DNA of 21,374 nucleotides from assembly GCA_021791345.1 (NCBI GenBank), contig JAJYWT010000186.1, positions 1 to 21,374 on the forward strand, in the 5' to 3' direction. The notes beneath the pieces are model-generated. The model was not told where the DNA came from. It did no database searches and saw only the letters and a program-made list of their open reading frames with translations. Positions 14,445 to 21,374 of this stretch are shown piece by piece; positions within the stretch are counted from its first letter, which is position 1, and every line of letters starts with the position of its first letter. Made by a program: the position numbers and the translations under genes. Source of the stretch: a bacterium. GTDB lineage: Bacteria; Chloroflexota; Dormibacteria; UBA8260; Bog-877.

Positions 14445-15194
14445 TCAGCGAACCGGCAAGCGATGCCGCTCGATGAAGTCGAGCATCCGCCGCCAGGCGT
14501 CGGCGCAGTCCGCCTCGTGCTCCTTGAAGGTGCGGTCGAAGAAGCTGTGGGGGGCACCCTCATAGGTGTGCTGCTCGAACTCCACTCCCCGCGCGCTCAG
14601 CTCCCGCGCGAACTTCTCGTACGCCTCGGCCGGGGTGAAGTCGGCGCCCGCGATGAGGATCAGAAGCGGGCTCGCCAACTGGTCGAGGTACGGCTCGGTG
14701 CGCTGGGGTTGGCCGTAGAAGCCGATGCATCCGGCCAGGCCGTGTCCGGCGGCGGCCTGGTTCCAGGAGTTGCTCCCTCCGAAGCAGAACCCGACCGTGT
14801 AGACGTCGCGGCAGCTTCCCCCCGCCTCCGAGCGCAACCAGGTGACCGCCGCCCCGGTGTCCGCGGCGATCTGCTCCGGAGTGGTCTTCTCGACATGAGG
14901 ACGGAACTCGAAGCTGTCATCCCTGGTCTCGGCGCCGGCCGTCCTGCCGAAGTAGTCGATCGCGACCGCGTTGAGGCCGGCCTCGGCGAAGCGGAGCGCC
15001 AGCTCCTCGTAGAAGTGGTGCAGTCCGCGCACGTCCGGGAGGATCACGATGCCCGCCGCGCCCGCTCTGTCCGTCCTCGCCCCGTAGGCTGAGAACCGGG
15101 TCCGGTCGGCCGAGGTGAGCACCAGCGGCATGCCCTCGGGGGCCCCGCCCCGGATCGGCGGAAGGGGCGGCAGCGCGCCGTCGGAGTAACACAT
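14445..15194 (-). CDS. Dienelactone hydrolase family protein
   Basis: A 249-residue alpha/beta hydrolase. The Cys-Asp-His triad of dienelactone hydrolases is visible: GFCFGG (C137), IAGADFTPAE (D185) and GAPHSFFD (H216). The N-terminal CYSD followed by a proline-rich segment is seen in many actinobacterial relatives. It is cytoplasmic, without a signal peptide. The classical enzyme opens dienelactone in chloroaromatic breakdown, but many members act on other esters or lactones, so the substrate is open. The ATG at 15194 has only a weak AGG upstream. It is divergent from the AhpD/CMD gene across a 67-base gap with two adjacent palindromes, so the two may share control. Confidence 0.88.
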   Translation of the reverse strand: MCYSDGALPPLPPIRGGAPEGMPLVLTSADRTRFSAYGARTDRAGAAGIVILPDVRGLHHFYEELALRFAEAGLNAVAIDYFGRTAGAETRDDSFEFRPHVEKTTPEQIAADTGAAVTWLRSEAGGSCRDVYTVGFCFGGSNSWNQAAAGHGLAGCIGFYGQPQRTEPYLDQLASPLLILIAGADFTPAEAYEKFARELSARGVEFEQHTYEGAPHSFFDRTFKEHEADCADAWRRMLDFIERHRLPVR

Positions 15195-15219
15195 CGGCCT
15201 ATTGTTGCAGGCGGGAGCT

Positions 15220-15240
15220 GGGACCTCGTCCCTGACGTCA
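15220..15240. promoter_or_regulatory. Adjacent palindromes in a divergent promoter region, possible operator
   Basis: GGGAC-CTC-GTCCC (15220-15232) is immediately followed by the perfect palindrome TGACGTCA (15233-15240). They lie between the divergent hydrolase and AhpD/CMD genes, where a regulator could bind. The role is inferred from position and symmetry only; the first could equally be a 5'-UTR hairpin. Confidence 0.35.
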
Positions 15241-15249
15241 ACTGTGGCT

Positions 15250-15257
15250 GGAGGTGG
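15250..15257 (+). promoter_or_regulatory. Ribosome binding site fixing the AhpD/CMD start
   Basis: GGAGGTGG sits 4 bases before GTG 15262. This decides the start over the longer in-frame ATG at 15202, which would run through the palindromes. Confidence 0.6.
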
Positions 15258-15261
15258 ATCT

Positions 15262-15627
15262 GTGACCAGGACCGATTACCCGGAGGTGCTGAGCGACCTC
15301 GCCCAACCGGTGAAGGAGTTGCGCGAGGTGATCCCGGAGGTGTGGTCGGCGTACGCCACCATGCACCGGGAGGTCATCAAGGATGGGGCGCTCGAGGCTC
15401 GCCACAAGGAGCTGATCGCGCTGGCGGTCTCCATCGTGAAGCGGTGCGACGGCTGCATCGCCGCCCATGCGCGGGGGGCGGCCCGGCGGGGGGCGAGCCC
15501 GGCGGAGGTCGCCGAGATGATCGGGGTGACCCTGCTGCTCGACGGTGGGCCGGCCACGGTCTACGGCCCCAGGGCGTGGGAGGCGTACCACCAGTTCGCG
15601 GCGCGGATGGCACCCCCCGCCGGGTGA
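15262..15627 (+). CDS. Carboxymuconolactone decarboxylase / AhpD-like protein
   Basis: A 121-residue helical protein of the CMD/AhpD family. The key stretch is ALEARHKELIALAVSIVKRCDGCIAAHARGAARRG. It carries the redox CxxC plus His (C62, C65, H69) with the preceding Glu (E50), the AhpD proton-relay set. Such proteins reduce peroxiredoxins or act as small disulfide reductases; true gamma-carboxymuconolactone decarboxylases usually lack the CxxC pair, so a thiol-redox role is more likely. The GTG start is set by GGAGGTGG. It is divergent from the dienelactone hydrolase gene. The stop lies inside a 7-bp inverted repeat. Confidence 0.87.
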   Translation: MTRTDYPEVLSDLAQPVKELREVIPEVWSAYATMHREVIKDGALEARHKELIALAVSIVKRCDGCIAAHARGAARRGASPAEVAEMIGVTLLLDGGPATVYGPRAWEAYHQFAARMAPPAG

Positions 15628-15651
15628 GCCGGGGGTGGGCGGGGTCACCCG
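15621..15651 (+). terminator. Weak hairpin at the AhpD/CMD stop
   Basis: CGGGTGA (15621-15627, including the stop) pairs with TCACCCG (15645-15651) across a 17-base loop. There is no T-tract. It may help end the transcript before the siderophore-interacting protein gene, but could be chance in GC-rich DNA. Confidence 0.22.
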
Positions 15652-15723
15652 TCCTAAGCTCATCTGGCGTCGCCACTCCGGGCCAGGCGTCGATTGATCC
15701 CGGCCGCCGGCCCGGTGGGCGAT

Positions 15724-15737
15724 CGCCATTGATGGCG
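15724..15737. promoter_or_regulatory. Short palindrome upstream of the siderophore-interacting protein gene
   Basis: CGCCAT-TG-ATGGCG is a perfect inverted repeat about 45 bases before the start codon. It could be an operator or a leader hairpin. It does not resemble an AT-rich Fur or DtxR box. Confidence 0.25.
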
Positions 15738-15780
15738 TGTAGCGGTGCAGGCCGCCGCGAAGGAAGCTGAGGAGATGTCG

Positions 15781-16545
15781 ATGGCCACGAGCGGGAACCA
15801 GGGGACGCTGGCTGACGCCCTGCCGACCCCGCGGCCCTTCGATCTCGAGGTGGCGGCGGTCGATGATTGGACGCCGACCTTGCGCCGCATCCTCCTGAGA
15901 TCCGAGTCCCTGCGCGAACTGGATTACCGCCCCGGACAGGACCTCATGGTCAAGGTGAGGTCGGGAGGCAGCCTGGTCAGCCGCCGCTACACGATCCGGC
16001 GAGCTGAGCTCGGCCGGGGCGAGGTGGAGATCGACGTAGTGCTGCACGGTTCGGGTCCGGGGGCCCGGTGGGCTGCGGGGGCGCGGTCCGGCGACCAGCT
16101 CTCCGACGTGATCGCTCCTCGAGGCAAGATCACCCTCGACCGGCAGGCGGACTGGCATCTCTTCATCGGTGATGAGACCGCGATCCCGGCCATGTTCCGC
16201 ATGGCCGAGGCGGTGGCGGACCCGCACCGAGCCCGGGTGCTGTTGGAGGTCGGGCAAAGGCACGAGGCGCCACCGGCGCCACCCGGGCTGGAGCAGGTGG
16301 TTGAGTTCGTCGACCGCGCCGGTGGGCCGCCGGGGGCGGATGGCCCCCTGCTGGGGCGGGCTGCGGCGGTCGAGCTTCCGCCGGGCCGCGGCCGCGTCTA
16401 CATCGCCGGCGAGGCCACGACGGCGCTTGCCGTGCGCGACCTCATGCAACGGCGCGGCCTTTCCCGGGACCAGTTGGCCGTGAAGGCGTACTGGCGGAGG
16501 GACCGGCCGAACCTGGACCGGGGCGAGCCAGAGGCAATCGAGTAG
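15781..16545 (+). CDS. Siderophore-interacting (ViuB/SIP) FAD-dependent ferric reductase family protein
   Basis: A 254-residue flavoprotein of the SIP family, which reduces ferric siderophores in the cytoplasm to release iron. Visible features are the N-terminal FAD-binding barrel with SRRYTIRR (the RxYT flavin motif), the NAD(P)H-domain opening LFIGDETAIPAMFRMAEA, and the C-terminal signature YIAGEATTALAVRDLMQRRGL followed by AYWRRDRPN, the YWR ending typical of SIP proteins. ATG 15781 is preferred because GAGGAG lies 6 bases upstream; ATG 15775 would add two residues. No siderophore synthesis genes are next to it. The ABC exporter that follows after 39 bases could be co-transcribed, but is an exporter type rather than an importer. 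Confidence 0.88.
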   Translation: MATSGNQGTLADALPTPRPFDLEVAAVDDWTPTLRRILLRSESLRELDYRPGQDLMVKVRSGGSLVSRRYTIRRAELGRGEVEIDVVLHGSGPGARWAAGARSGDQLSDVIAPRGKITLDRQADWHLFIGDETAIPAMFRMAEAVADPHRARVLLEVGQRHEAPPAPPGLEQVVEFVDRAGGPPGADGPLLGRAAAVELPPGRGRVYIAGEATTALAVRDLMQRRGLSRDQLAVKAYWRRDRPNLDRGEPEAIE

Positions 16546-16584
16546 GGAGGGTACCGGCCTCCGGGGACCACGCTGGGGCCTAGC

Positions 16585-18333
16585 ATGGAGCGGGTGCGCC
16601 CATCTCTGCTCCTGGAGCCCGGCACGCCCGAAATCGACTCTTCCGGGCGGTTTCTGATCTGGCTGGCCCGCCGTCAGCGCCGGTATCTGGCGGTGGGCGG
16701 CGCGTATGCGGTCGTCTGGATGGGGGCCCAGGCCGCTGTCCCGCTGGTCGTGGGTGCCGCCATCGAGGCGGTCATCCACGCCAACCGCGCGGCGATCATC
16801 GGTTGGTCGTTCGCAATCCTGGCCCTGGGGGTGGTGCAGGCGGGGAGCGGAGCTCTGCGCCACCGGGAGGCGGTCACCAACCGGCTGCTGGCTTCCTCCT
16901 GCGTGCAGCGGCTGGTGGCCCGCCAGGCGATCGCCCTCGGGGGTGACCTGAGCCGGCAGGTGGCGGCCGGGGAGGTGGCCGGGATCGGGGCCAGCGACGT
17001 CAGCAACATCGCCAACGTCCTCGACATGCTGCCCCGCCTGATCGGCGCCGCGCTGGCGGTGGTGGGGGTTGCCGTCGTGCTGCTCCTGGAGTCGACGCCG
17101 CTGGGTTTGGTCGTGGTGGTCGGGGTGCCGCTGGCGGTGGTGACCCTGGGGCCCTTGCTGCGGCCGCTGGAGCGGCGCAAGCGGGCGCAGCGGGACGAGA
17201 TCGCCGCCGCCTCGTCGATCACGGCCGACACCGTGGCCGGCCTTCGCGTGCTCCGTGGGTTGGGCGGGGAGCGGGTGTTCTCGCGACGCTTCGCCGCCGC
17301 CTCCCAGCGGATCCGCGCCGCCGCCGTGCGCACGGCCAGGTTGGAGGCGACCGTCGCGGCCCTGCAGCTGTTCTTACCGGGCGTGCTCCTGGTCGCGGTC
17401 ACCGCGATCGGAGCCCGCCTGGTGATGGCCGGAGACGTCACCCCGGGGACGCTGGTGACCGCCTATGGCGAGGCCGCGTTCCTCGTCCTTCCAGTCGAGA
17501 CCATGGTTGACTTCGCCTATTACCTGACCAGTGGCCTGGTCGCCTCCAGCCGGGTGGTGCGTCTGCTCGGTCTGCGCCGGGACCTCGAGTTCCCAGAACG
17601 TGCTCCCGACCTCGGGTCCGGGACTGGTTCGCTCGCCGACCCTGAGAGCGGTCTCGAGGTGGGACCGGGTCGCCTGGTGGCCGTGGTGGCAGGCGACCAG
17701 CTCTCCGCCACCACATTGGCTGAGAGGCTCGGCCGGTACTCGCCAGCCATCGGCGGGAGGGAGGTCACCTTGGATGGGGTTCCCCTGTCCAGCCTCACCC
17801 TGGCGGAGCTGCGCCGACGCATCCTGGTCCTTCCCAAGGAGGCCACTCTGCTGGCTGGACCCCTCTCCGACTCGCTGTCCCCGCCCGCGGGAAGGGGCGC
17901 ATCGCTGCCGATGGAGGTCGCTCTGAGCGCCGCCGCTGCGACCGACATCGTCGACGGCCTGCCGGAGGGGCTCGCAACCGAACTGCCCGAGCGGGGCAGC
18001 AACCTGTCCGGGGGCCAGCGCCAGCGGCTTCTCCTGGCAGCAGCCCTGAGGGCCAACCCCGAGGTGCTGATCCTCGACGAGCCCACCAGCGCGGTCGACG
18101 CTCACACCGAGGCCGAGATCGCCAGCCGTCTCGGGGCGGTGAGGCGGGGCCGGACCACCGCGGTGTTCAGCTCGAGCCCGCTGCTCCTGGAGCGCGCCGA
18201 CGAGGTCGTCTGGGTTGACGGCACCGTGCTCGCCCGGGGGCGCCACCACGACCTGCTCGCCCACCACGACGCCTATCGCGAGCTGGTGGCGCGGGGTGTC
18301 GAGAGCTCACCCTCGCAGGAGGTTCCCACTTGA
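16585..18333 (+). CDS. ABC exporter half-transporter with degenerate Walker A
   Basis: A 582-residue type IV ABC exporter subunit: six predicted membrane helices (about 35-320) followed by a nucleotide-binding domain. The NBD keeps the signature LSGGQRQR (about 474) and Walker B VLILDEPTSAVD with the catalytic Glu (about 494-505). The Walker A position reads VVAGDQLSATTLAERL, with no GxxGxGKS/T and no lysine. The switch histidine is also missing (AVFSSSPLLLERADEV, where exporters have a His). It therefore cannot bind ATP normally at its own P-loop. It is expected to pair with the next gene product, which has the complementary losses. ATG 16585 has no clear ribosome site; TAGCAT at 16581-16586 could be a -10 box for a leaderless message from GTG 16594. 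Confidence 0.87.
   Translation: MERVRPSLLLEPGTPEIDSSGRFLIWLARRQRRYLAVGGAYAVVWMGAQAAVPLVVGAAIEAVIHANRAAIIGWSFAILALGVVQAGSGALRHREAVTNRLLASSCVQRLVARQAIALGGDLSRQVAAGEVAGIGASDVSNIANVLDMLPRLIGAALAVVGVAVVLLLESTPLGLVVVVGVPLAVVTLGPLLRPLERRKRAQRDEIAAASSITADTVAGLRVLRGLGGERVFSRRFAAASQRIRAAAVRTARLEATVAALQLFLPGVLLVAVTAIGARLVMAGDVTPGTLVTAYGEAAFLVLPVETMVDFAYYLTSGLVASSRVVRLLGLRRDLEFPERAPDLGSGTGSLADPESGLEVGPGRLVAVVAGDQLSATTLAERLGRYSPAIGGREVTLDGVPLSSLTLAELRRRILVLPKEATLLAGPLSDSLSPPAGRGASLPMEVALSAAAATDIVDGLPEGLATELPERGSNLSGGQRQRLLLAAALRANPEVLILDEPTSAVDAHTEAEIASRLGAVRRGRTTAVFSSSPLLLERADEVVWVDGTVLARGRHHDLLAHHDAYRELVARGVESSPSQEVPT
18317..18322 (+). promoter_or_regulatory. Ribosome binding site supporting a TTG start
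   Basis: AGGAGG sits 7 bases before TTG 18330, inside the 3' end of the first exporter gene. Together with the TTGA stop/start overlap it makes a TTG start for the second subunit convincing. Confidence 0.7.
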
Positions 18334-20111
18334 GCACCGGGGAAGCCGGCTCAGCACCCGCGCAGCTACCGGTGGCGGACGCCGCCCTGGTCCGGCGCAC
18401 CGCTGGGCGGCTGGCCCTGGAGGAGCGATGGTGGCTGTTCGTGCTCATCGGGGTCCAGGGCGCAGCGACCGCAGCCGGGCTGGTCGGCCCCGCCATCCTG
18501 GGCGGCCTGGTGAATCAACTGGCAGCGCATCGCGAGACAGCTCGCGGGATCGTGGTTGCGGTCGCGGTCTTCGGGGTGGCGCTCTGCTGCCAGGCCGTCC
18601 TGACCCGGCTCGCCCGCAGCCGGTCCGCGGTGCTGGGGGAGAGGATCCTGGCCAGGCTCAGGGAGGGGTTGGTGGACGGTGTGCTCAGCCTCCCTCTGGG
18701 GGTGGTGGAGAGGGCCGGGACCGGCGACCTGCTCACCCGCTCGACCACCGACGTCGAGCTGCTGACGACCGCGGTGCAGAGGGCGGTGCCGGACATGGGC
18801 ATCGCCGCGGTCACCGCCACCCTCACCGTGGTGGCGCTGGTGGTCAGCGCGCCCCCGATGGCCCTGGTCCTGCTCCCTGCCATCCCCCCGCTGTTCCTGA
18901 TCAACCGCTGGTACCTCCGCCGCGCCTCCGCCGCCTACCTCAATCGTCAGGCCGCGCTGGCCCAGGTGAACTCCCGCCTCCAGGAGACCATGACCGCGGG
19001 CCGCACCATTGAGGCATTCAACCTGGGAGAGCGGCGGCGGGCCAGGATCGAAGAGGACATCCGGAGTTCGCTGCGGGCGGACTGGGCGACATTCCGCCTT
19101 CGGGTGGTGCTGTTCCCGACCACCGAGGCGTGCTACATCCTGCCCCTGTTCACCGCCCTGTTGGCGGGCGGGCTCTTCCACGTCGCCGGCATCCTGAGCC
19201 TTGGCGCGGTCACCACCGCCGCCCTCTATGCCCAGCAGCTGGTGGGCCCAGTCGACATCCTGCTCAGCTGGCTGGCTGCCCTACAGATCGGAGGCGCGTC
19301 GATGGCTCGGATTCTGGGGGTCGGCCAGGTGCCGCAGCCGGAGGTGACCGCCGATGAGCCCCGGTCCGACCGGCTCGTCGCGCGGGACGTTCATTTCGCC
19401 TACCGCCGGGGCCGGGACGTGCTGCGAGGCCTGGACCTGAGTCCTGAGCCCGGACGCCGGCTGGCCGTCATCGGGCCCAGCGGCGCGGGCAAGACCACCC
19501 TGGCGCTGCTGCTGGCCGGGGTGTTCGCCCCCGGCTCAGGGACGGTGCGAGTGGGGGGAGTCGAAGTCTCCAAAATCCCCACCGAGAGGTTGCGCGCCGA
19601 GGTTGCGCTGGTGACCCAGGAGCAGCATGTGTTCGCCGCCTCTCTCCGCGACAACCTGCTCATCAGCGATGCCTCGGCTGACGATGGAGCCCTCTGGGAG
19701 GTGCTGGACGAGGTCGATCTGGGCGCCTGGGCCAGGGCTCTGCCCCAGGGCCTCGACACTCCCCTCGGCTCCGGCGGCCTGGTCATCGGGCCCGCGCAGT
19801 CGCAACAGCTGGCGCTGGCGAGGCTACTGCTCGCGAACCCCCACACCTTGGTCCTCGACGAGGCCACGTCGCTGCTCGACCCGGGGGCTGCGCGCCACCT
19901 GGAACGCTCCCTGGGCCGGGTGCTGGCCGGCCGCACCGTGGTCACCATCGCCCACCGACTGGAGGCCGCCCGCGACGCCGACATGGTGGCCGTGGTGGAC
20001 GCCGGCCGGGTGCTGGAGCTGGGAACGCACGCGGAGCTGCTGGCGGCCCAGGGCAGCTACGCCTCGCTGTGGAGGGCCTGGACCCGGGACTCAGCGGCTT
20101 CCAGAGGCTGA
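18330..20111 (+). CDS. ABC exporter half-transporter with intact Walker A and degenerate signature
   Basis: A 593-residue partner subunit with a six-helix membrane domain and an NBD. Walker A is canonical (GPSGAGKTT, about 382-390), the Q-loop is present (VTQEQHVF), Walker B is LVLDEATSLLD, and the switch His is in TIAHRLEA. The signature is degenerate: where LSGGQ should be, it reads IGPAQSQQ. In the heterodimer its Walker A would pair with the intact LSGGQ of the first subunit, giving one working ATP site, and the opposite site would be dead. It overlaps the first gene by 4 bases (TTGA), so the two are translated in a fixed ratio. The substrate (drug, lipid or peptide) cannot be read from sequence. 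Confidence 0.9.
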   Translation: MSTGEAGSAPAQLPVADAALVRRTAGRLALEERWWLFVLIGVQGAATAAGLVGPAILGGLVNQLAAHRETARGIVVAVAVFGVALCCQAVLTRLARSRSAVLGERILARLREGLVDGVLSLPLGVVERAGTGDLLTRSTTDVELLTTAVQRAVPDMGIAAVTATLTVVALVVSAPPMALVLLPAIPPLFLINRWYLRRASAAYLNRQAALAQVNSRLQETMTAGRTIEAFNLGERRRARIEEDIRSSLRADWATFRLRVVLFPTTEACYILPLFTALLAGGLFHVAGILSLGAVTTAALYAQQLVGPVDILLSWLAALQIGGASMARILGVGQVPQPEVTADEPRSDRLVARDVHFAYRRGRDVLRGLDLSPEPGRRLAVIGPSGAGKTTLALLLAGVFAPGSGTVRVGGVEVSKIPTERLRAEVALVTQEQHVFAASLRDNLLISDASADDGALWEVLDEVDLGAWARALPQGLDTPLGSGGLVIGPAQSQQLALARLLLANPHTLVLDEATSLLDPGAARHLERSLGRVLAGRTVVTIAHRLEAARDADMVAVVDAGRVLELGTHAELLAAQGSYASLWRAWTRDSAASRG

Positions 20112-20364
20112 TCGTCTGCACCTGCCGGGCGAAGGAGCTTCCCCCGCAGGCCGTGGTCTCTGCCCACCTTGTGGCGACGGTTCGGCGGCCGCGGCGATCG
20201 GTCGGCCGCCTTGCGGCCCACGGCTCCGGCTGGGACCGCAGCACCTCGTGCGGGGTCGGCTTGCGGACGGCGCCAGGAATCCGGACACCGGCCGGCACTT
20301 CGGTTCGGGGGCTCGGACTTCCAAGTGGCGCCCGGCCCGGTCGTGACCGACCGCCGCCGACGAG
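20112..20364. other. Intergenic region between the exporter operon and the flavoprotein gene
   Basis: About 250 bases separate these convergent genes. Open frames here on both strands are Arg/Pro/Gly-rich with no recognisable motif and are taken as GC-driven noise. I see one 7-bp hairpin and a short CGGTC-GT-GACCG palindrome (20338-20349), and no RNA gene. Confidence 0.4.
20184..20210 (+). terminator. GC-rich hairpin downstream of the ABC exporter operon
   Basis: GGCGGCC (20184-20190) and GGCCGCC (20204-20210) form a 7-bp stem with a 13-base loop about 75 bases after the stop. TTGC follows rather than a T-tract, so a terminator function is only possible. Confidence 0.28.
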
Positions 20365-20974
20365 CTAGCGCGCCTTCTGGGATGGCGAGCCATCCCAGGG
20401 CGTACCCTGGCCGCGGCGGTAGCGCCGCACGGACTCGGGGACGGGGATCCCCGGTGTCAGGTCGGGCGCTGGGATCACGTCCTGGGCGACCAGGCGGGTG
20501 GTGATGACCCCGGCCCAGAAGGTGAGCGCCAGGTCATCTGCGGAATCGCTGGGCGGCCCCTGGCGCAGCTTGCAGGAGGCCTCCTTGATGTCGAGCCGAA
20601 GCACCTTGGTGGCTCGCAGCTCCTTGTAGGAGGGAGAACGGGCGTCTTGCCAGCGCCCCGGGATCACGTGTTCAACCAACGCCTCGAATGCGGCCCGTTT
20701 CTCGTCGGGATCGACGACCTCCTGGGGAGTGCCGACCACCATCACCGAGCGGTAGTTCATCGAGTGGTGGAAGACCGAGCGCGCCAGCACCAAACCGTCC
20801 AGCAAGGTCACGGTCACGCAGACCTCCTGCCCGGCGGAGCACTCCCGCAGCATCCGTGACCCGGGGGAACCGTGGATGTAGAGGACGTCCCCCGCCCGGG
20901 CGTACATCGTCGGCACCACCCATGGCACGCCACCGGCGTTGAACCCCAGGTGGCAGATCAGCCGTTGCCACGGC
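20365..20974 (-). CDS. Pyridoxamine 5'-phosphate oxidase family protein, 5'-truncated by a TnpB element
   Basis: A split-barrel flavin-binding protein of the PPOX/flavin-nucleotide-binding type. Strong family stretches are LICHLGFNAGGVPWVVPTMYAR, LYIHGSPGSRMLR, VTVTLLDGLVLARSVFHHSMNYRSVMV, EHVIPGRW and the ending TPGIPVPESVRRYRRG. These proteins bind FMN or a similar cofactor; the reaction here is unknown. Relatives have roughly 30 more N-terminal residues before the LICHLGF strand; that part is missing. Instead the frame continues without a stop into the tnpB reading frame at about 20975, giving an in-frame chimera of at least 336 codons. An internal ATG at about 20909 could restart translation but would lose the first strand. 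It may be a pseudogene, or expressed as a fusion. The original 5' end may lie beyond the element, outside the window. Confidence 0.75.
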
Positions 20975-21110
20975 GTGAACTCCAGTGAGCCCACTGCTGG
21001 TGACACCCCTCGCGGGGTTCCTCCCCCATTGCTGGGTTCGGTTCTGGCCTCACCGCGAACCGCCCGCGCCGAAGCGCTGGTCTTACATCCACTCCCCGGG
21101 TGCCCGGTCA
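20975..21110 (-). ncRNA. Candidate omega (right-end) RNA of the TnpB element
   Basis: TnpB elements make a guide RNA from the 3' end of tnpB through the right end, with the guide taken from flanking DNA. Here the region holds two perfect hairpins: ACCCC-GCGA-GGGGT (21005-21018) and CAGTG-GGCT-CACTG (20983-20996), just before the presumed element end. The guide would be the first bases of the truncated flavoprotein gene (about 20955-20974). The 5' boundary given is a guess. Confidence 0.3.
20983..20996 (-). repeat. Subterminal hairpin at the element right end
   Basis: Perfect inverted repeat CAGTG-GGCT-CACTG on the minus strand, 2 bases before the presumed end GTTCAC. Subterminal imperfect or perfect hairpins near the ends are the hallmark of IS200/IS605 elements, where TnpA recognises them as single strands. 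Confidence 0.45.
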
Positions 21111-21374
21111 TCCGAGCATCCGAGCCGTCGCCTGTACCATCCCGAGATGGCCCGAGAACGGACGGGGCCGTGGCTCCAACTGAGCCACAACTGGCATGAT
21201 CCGGCCAGTCGCGGAGGTTTTGGGCCGCGTTGACGTCCCGGTCGACGAGTTCCCCGGTGACCGCACACACCAGCATCTTGTCGAGCTTGTGCTTCGCCAC
21301 CAGTCGGCAACCGCAACCGTGGTGTACCTGGCTGGAGGGAAACCAGCGCTCAGCGACGCCGAGCTTCGACCCGA

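Larger units (their letters stand above)
20975..21374 (-). mobile_element. tnpB: IS200/IS605- or IS607-type element, 3' part with tnpB C-terminus and right end
   Basis: The minus-strand frame is open to the window edge and encodes the C-terminal end of TnpB, the RNA-guided RuvC nuclease carried by these elements. RWFPSS precedes the zinc region, which reads HHGCGC ... LVCAVTGEL rather than the textbook two CxxC pairs. DRDVNAAQNLRDW contains the last RuvC catalytic Asp. The long Gly/Ser-rich tail after ASCGSVGATAPSV is typical of actinobacterial TnpB. The likely element end is GTTCAC (20975-20980 as its complement), 2 bases after a perfect CAGTG/CACTG hairpin. No tnpA is visible. There is no stop before the element end, so translation runs into the disrupted gene. 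Confidence 0.72.

Noticed and set aside
15238..16863. Minus-strand open frame of 541 codons
   Set aside because: It lies opposite the AhpD, SIP and ABC genes, which have clear family motifs and ribosome sites. Its composition is Arg/Pro/Gly/His-rich noise.
1..21374. CRISPR arrays, tRNA or rRNA genes, prophage genes
   Set aside because: No regularly spaced repeats, no cloverleaf-like or rRNA-like stretch and no phage structural motifs were recognised by eye; a covariance-model scan was not possible.

Overview
The window is about 21.4 kb of very GC-rich, tightly packed bacterial chromosome. Genes overlap by 4 to 35 bases or sit a few bases apart, and GTG and TTG starts are frequent. The gene mix looks actinobacterial: an F420-type luciferase-like oxidoreductase, a MoxR/VWA pair of the kind called 'magnesium chelatase' in mycobacteria, a split ABC exporter familiar from Streptomyces, and an actinobacterial-style TnpB tail. 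It would fit Actinomycetota or a related high-GC soil lineage such as Candidatus Dormibacterota. The taxon is an inference; there is no rRNA or other marker here.

Layout. Bases 1-538 (+) are the 3' end of a diaminopimelate decarboxylase gene (lysA). Bases 624-3246 (+) hold a single-ORF fusion of a luciferase-like oxidoreductase to a UbiA/MenA-type prenyltransferase, then a CPBP membrane protease-like gene. Bases 3256-6652 (-) hold, in transcription order, a threonine-synthase-like PLP enzyme, an ATP-grasp ligase and a DnaJ-type chaperone. Bases 6665-6838 (+) hold a 57-residue LysW-like carrier protein gene, divergent from the PLP gene and tail-to-tail overlapping the next block. Bases 6804-13492 (-) form one compact operon: MoxR-type AAA+ ATPase, VWA protein, DUF1444-like protein, NlpC/P60 peptidase and MurD-like ligase. 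Bases 13716-16545 hold a ComB-like phosphatase (+), a dienelactone hydrolase (-), an AhpD/CMD protein (+) and a siderophore-interacting flavoprotein (+). Bases 16585-20111 (+) encode a heterodimeric ABC exporter. Bases 20365-21374 (-) are the 3' part of a tnpB gene whose frame runs into a 5'-truncated pyridoxamine-phosphate-oxidase-family gene.

The best candidate for an undescribed system is the 4.35-9.27 kb region. A LysW-like zinc-ribbon carrier, an ATP-grasp ligase, a fold-type II PLP enzyme, a MurD-like ATP-dependent amide ligase with altered substrate motifs, and a C40 peptidase without a visible signal peptide lie side by side. In known LysW/AmCP pathways an ATP-grasp enzyme attaches an amino acid to the carrier's C-terminal Glu. 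This carrier keeps the LysW scaffold but ends in DEEK instead of EDWGE, so the attachment chemistry or substrate may differ. The functional link is inferred from proximity and family knowledge only.

Other notable points are the oxidoreductase-prenyltransferase fusion, the complementary loss of motifs in the two ABC half-transporters (leaving one intact composite ATP site), and the in-frame TnpB-flavoprotein chimera with a candidate right-end hairpin.
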